6,306 nt of DNA from an uncultured Eubacteriales bacterium (lineage in GTDB: Bacteria; Bacillota_A; Clostridia; Lachnospirales; Lachnospiraceae), in assembly GCA_900321365.1 (NCBI GenBank), contig ONVT01000219.1:1-6306 (forward strand), given 5' to 3'. The position numbers were made by a program, and so were the translations under genes. The notes beneath the pieces were generated by a model. That model saw nothing but the letters and a program-made list of their open reading frames with translations, searched no databases and was not told the DNA's origin. Positions 5,707 through 6,306 of the stretch are shown here, piece by piece. Every line of letters starts with the position of its first letter. Position 1 is the first letter of the stretch.

Positions 5707-5743
5707 CCCGCCACCCACACGGCTGTGGGACGCTATCAGCGGG
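5707..5743 (+). promoter_or_regulatory. Nested stem-loop in the pilin leader
   Basis: The outer stem is CCCGC (5707-5711) with GCGGG (5739-5743). The inner hairpin is CCCACA (5714-5719) with TGTGGG (5724-5729) around a CGGC loop. The asymmetric internal loop (ACGCTATCA on the 3' side) is the kind of unpaired segment found in ligand- or protein-binding RNAs. The pairing is directly visible; function is not established. Confidence 0.4.
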
Positions 5744-5837
5744 AGTGTCGCCAAGATCCACTGCTTACGAAGACTTAGCAACATATCAATTCTGATTTCT
5801 GATTGTCATATCTCATTTCTCAGGCGCAGTGAACTGT

Positions 5838-5870
5838 TCAGGCAGCCAGGGTGAAAAGGCTGTTTCCTGA
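5838..5870 (+). promoter_or_regulatory. Bulged stem-loop upstream of the pilin ribosome binding site
   Basis: TCAGGCAGCC (5838-5847) pairs with GGCTG (5858-5862) and CCTGA (5866-5870), giving 10 bp with a 3-base TTT bulge and the loop AGGGTGAAAA. It ends 29 bases before the AGGAGG. The purine-rich loop and lack of a T-run argue against a terminator. It could stabilise the pilin mRNA or be a binding site. Confidence 0.4.
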
Positions 5871-5899
5871 CAGATCCGCTGGCCGCACACTTCATTTAC

Positions 5900-5905
5900 A
5901 GGAGG
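5900..5905 (+). promoter_or_regulatory. Strong ribosome binding site of the pilin-like gene
   Basis: A perfect AGGAGG 6 bases before the ATG at 5912 fixes the start of the secreted protein. It contrasts with the sortase, which has no such site, so pilin is expected to be translated much more strongly than its sortase. Confidence 0.85.
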
Positions 5906-5911
5906 TTCTCT

Positions 5912-6306
5912 ATGCGAAAAAACAAATTCTGTACCTTTACACTCATCCTGGCACTTGCCATCGCGGCGCTGCCGGCATCCCTTGCCGCGGCGGGGCCCGG
6001 AACGGCAAGCGCATCCTCTCAGTCCCTTCCGGTCCAGCAGAACATGACACTCACAATTACGCCGGGAAGCACATCGACTTATAACCCGGACGGATCCTCC
6101 TTCACGGCCTACCGCGTCATGTCATTTACCCAGGGAACGGACGGGAACTGGGTGTGGGCTGCGGCAAACGGCTTCACCTATCCCGGAACCGGGGAGTTTA
6201 ATCCGGACGCGTTCGGATCCTATTCCGCGGCGAAGCTCCAGAACCTGGCAGCCCAGCTGGCTCTTCAGATAAATGACACCATGTCAGACAAGCTGGATGA
6301 GCAGGC
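5912..6306 (+). CDS. Secreted pilin-like surface protein, N-terminal part (probable sortase substrate)
   Basis: This is a partial gene: 131 complete codons are visible with no stop, and it runs off the window. The N-terminus is a classical Sec signal peptide: a basic MRKNK, a hydrophobic core (LILALAIAALPASLAAA) and likely cleavage after an Ala-x-Ala near residues 25-34. The mature start (LTITPGSTSTYNPDGSSFTAYRVMSF, about 47-72) has the pattern of the first domain of Gram-positive backbone pilins, in which FTAYRVM-like strands are followed by a Trp-rich strand (NWVWAAANGFTY) and helical segments (SYSAAKLQNLAAQLA). The diagnostic C-terminal LPxTG motif, isopeptide residues and pilin lysine motif lie outside the window, so the pilin call rests on this pattern plus the class C sortase immediately upstream. 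It could instead be another fimbrial isopeptide-domain adhesin. Confidence 0.8.
   Translation, partial: MRKNKFCTFTLILALAIAALPASLAAAGPGTASASSQSLPVQQNMTLTITPGSTSTYNPDGSSFTAYRVMSFTQGTDGNWVWAAANGFTYPGTGEFNPDAFGSYSAAKLQNLAAQLALQINDTMSDKLDEQ

Larger units (their letters stand above)
5676..5899 (+). promoter_or_regulatory. Sortase-pilin intergenic leader with several stem-loops
   Basis: This gap of about 224 bases before the pilin ribosome binding site holds no gene I can support and no convincing promoter. It does hold predicted RNA structure. ACCGCT/AGCGGT (5676-5681/5685-5690) starts right after the sortase stop codon. A nested hairpin lies at 5707-5743 and a bulged hairpin at 5838-5870. None has a T-run, so they are not ordinary terminators. 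An AT-rich stretch (about 5775-5820) carries a tandem TTCTGAT TTCTGAT (5790-5803). The region may be a processed mRNA leader that sets pilin above sortase expression, or a riboswitch-like element; no known riboswitch consensus could be matched by eye. Confidence 0.4.

Noticed and set aside
5690..5760. c-di-GMP-I (GEMM) riboswitch, suggested by a hairpin followed by GGGACGC
   Set aside because: The conserved GCAAA-type segment before the hairpin, the GNRA tetraloop and the second conserved helix are not present, so only a short stretch looks similar.
5706..5765. Cobalamin riboswitch, suggested by CCCCGCCAC
   Set aside because: The rest of the B12-box architecture and the downstream conserved blocks are not recognisable, and a pilin is not an expected target.
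5851..6084. 77-residue open frame overlapping the pilin start
   Set aside because: It is out of frame with the signal peptide, lacks a ribosome site and ends inside the pilin gene.

Overview
The window (6,306 bases, moderately GC-rich, all recognisable genes on the + strand) looks like chromosome of a low-GC-lineage Gram-positive anaerobe of the Clostridia, most likely Lachnospiraceae-like. This is inferred from four things: a GlgC/GlgD pair in a single operon (a Firmicutes arrangement), strong AGGAGG-type ribosome binding sites, a C-terminal domain that I associate with clostridial DUF6465 proteins, and a class C sortase next to a secreted pilin-like protein.

Layout. 1-476: 3' end of glgC. 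478-1602: glgD, 1 base after the glgC stop and clearly in the same operon. 1603-1741: intergenic, with a 13-bp stem-loop. 1742-3826: recG, complete. 3827-4003: intergenic, holding a good sigma-A-type promoter and a leader stem-loop. 4004-4687: a 227-residue Lys/Ala/Glu-rich protein made of 11-residue repeats followed by a compact 68-residue C-terminal domain. 4704-4744: a perfect 19-bp terminator hairpin. 4759-4787: a near-consensus promoter whose -10 box lies inside a 15-bp palindrome. 4884-5675: class C sortase. 5676-5911: a 236-bp gap with several stem-loops. 5912-6306: start of a secreted pilin-like protein that runs off the window.

The window holds three functional blocks. The first is glycogen synthesis: GlgC makes ADP-glucose and GlgD is its catalytically degenerate partner. 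The second is RecG, a housekeeping fork-remodelling helicase. The third is a surface pilus locus in which the sortase gene precedes the pilin gene; the sortase would polymerise the pilin. The repeat protein between recG and the sortase has its own promoter and terminator, so it is an independent unit.

The most interesting material lies outside the classical genes. The repeat protein has a very regular 11-residue period with an alternating 22-residue superperiod, closer to LEA-type or amphipathic-helix repeats than to a histone H1 tail. A palindrome overlaps the sortase promoter. The sortase has no visible Shine-Dalgarno sequence. The pilin leader is structured and shares a 20-nt word with the sortase leader.
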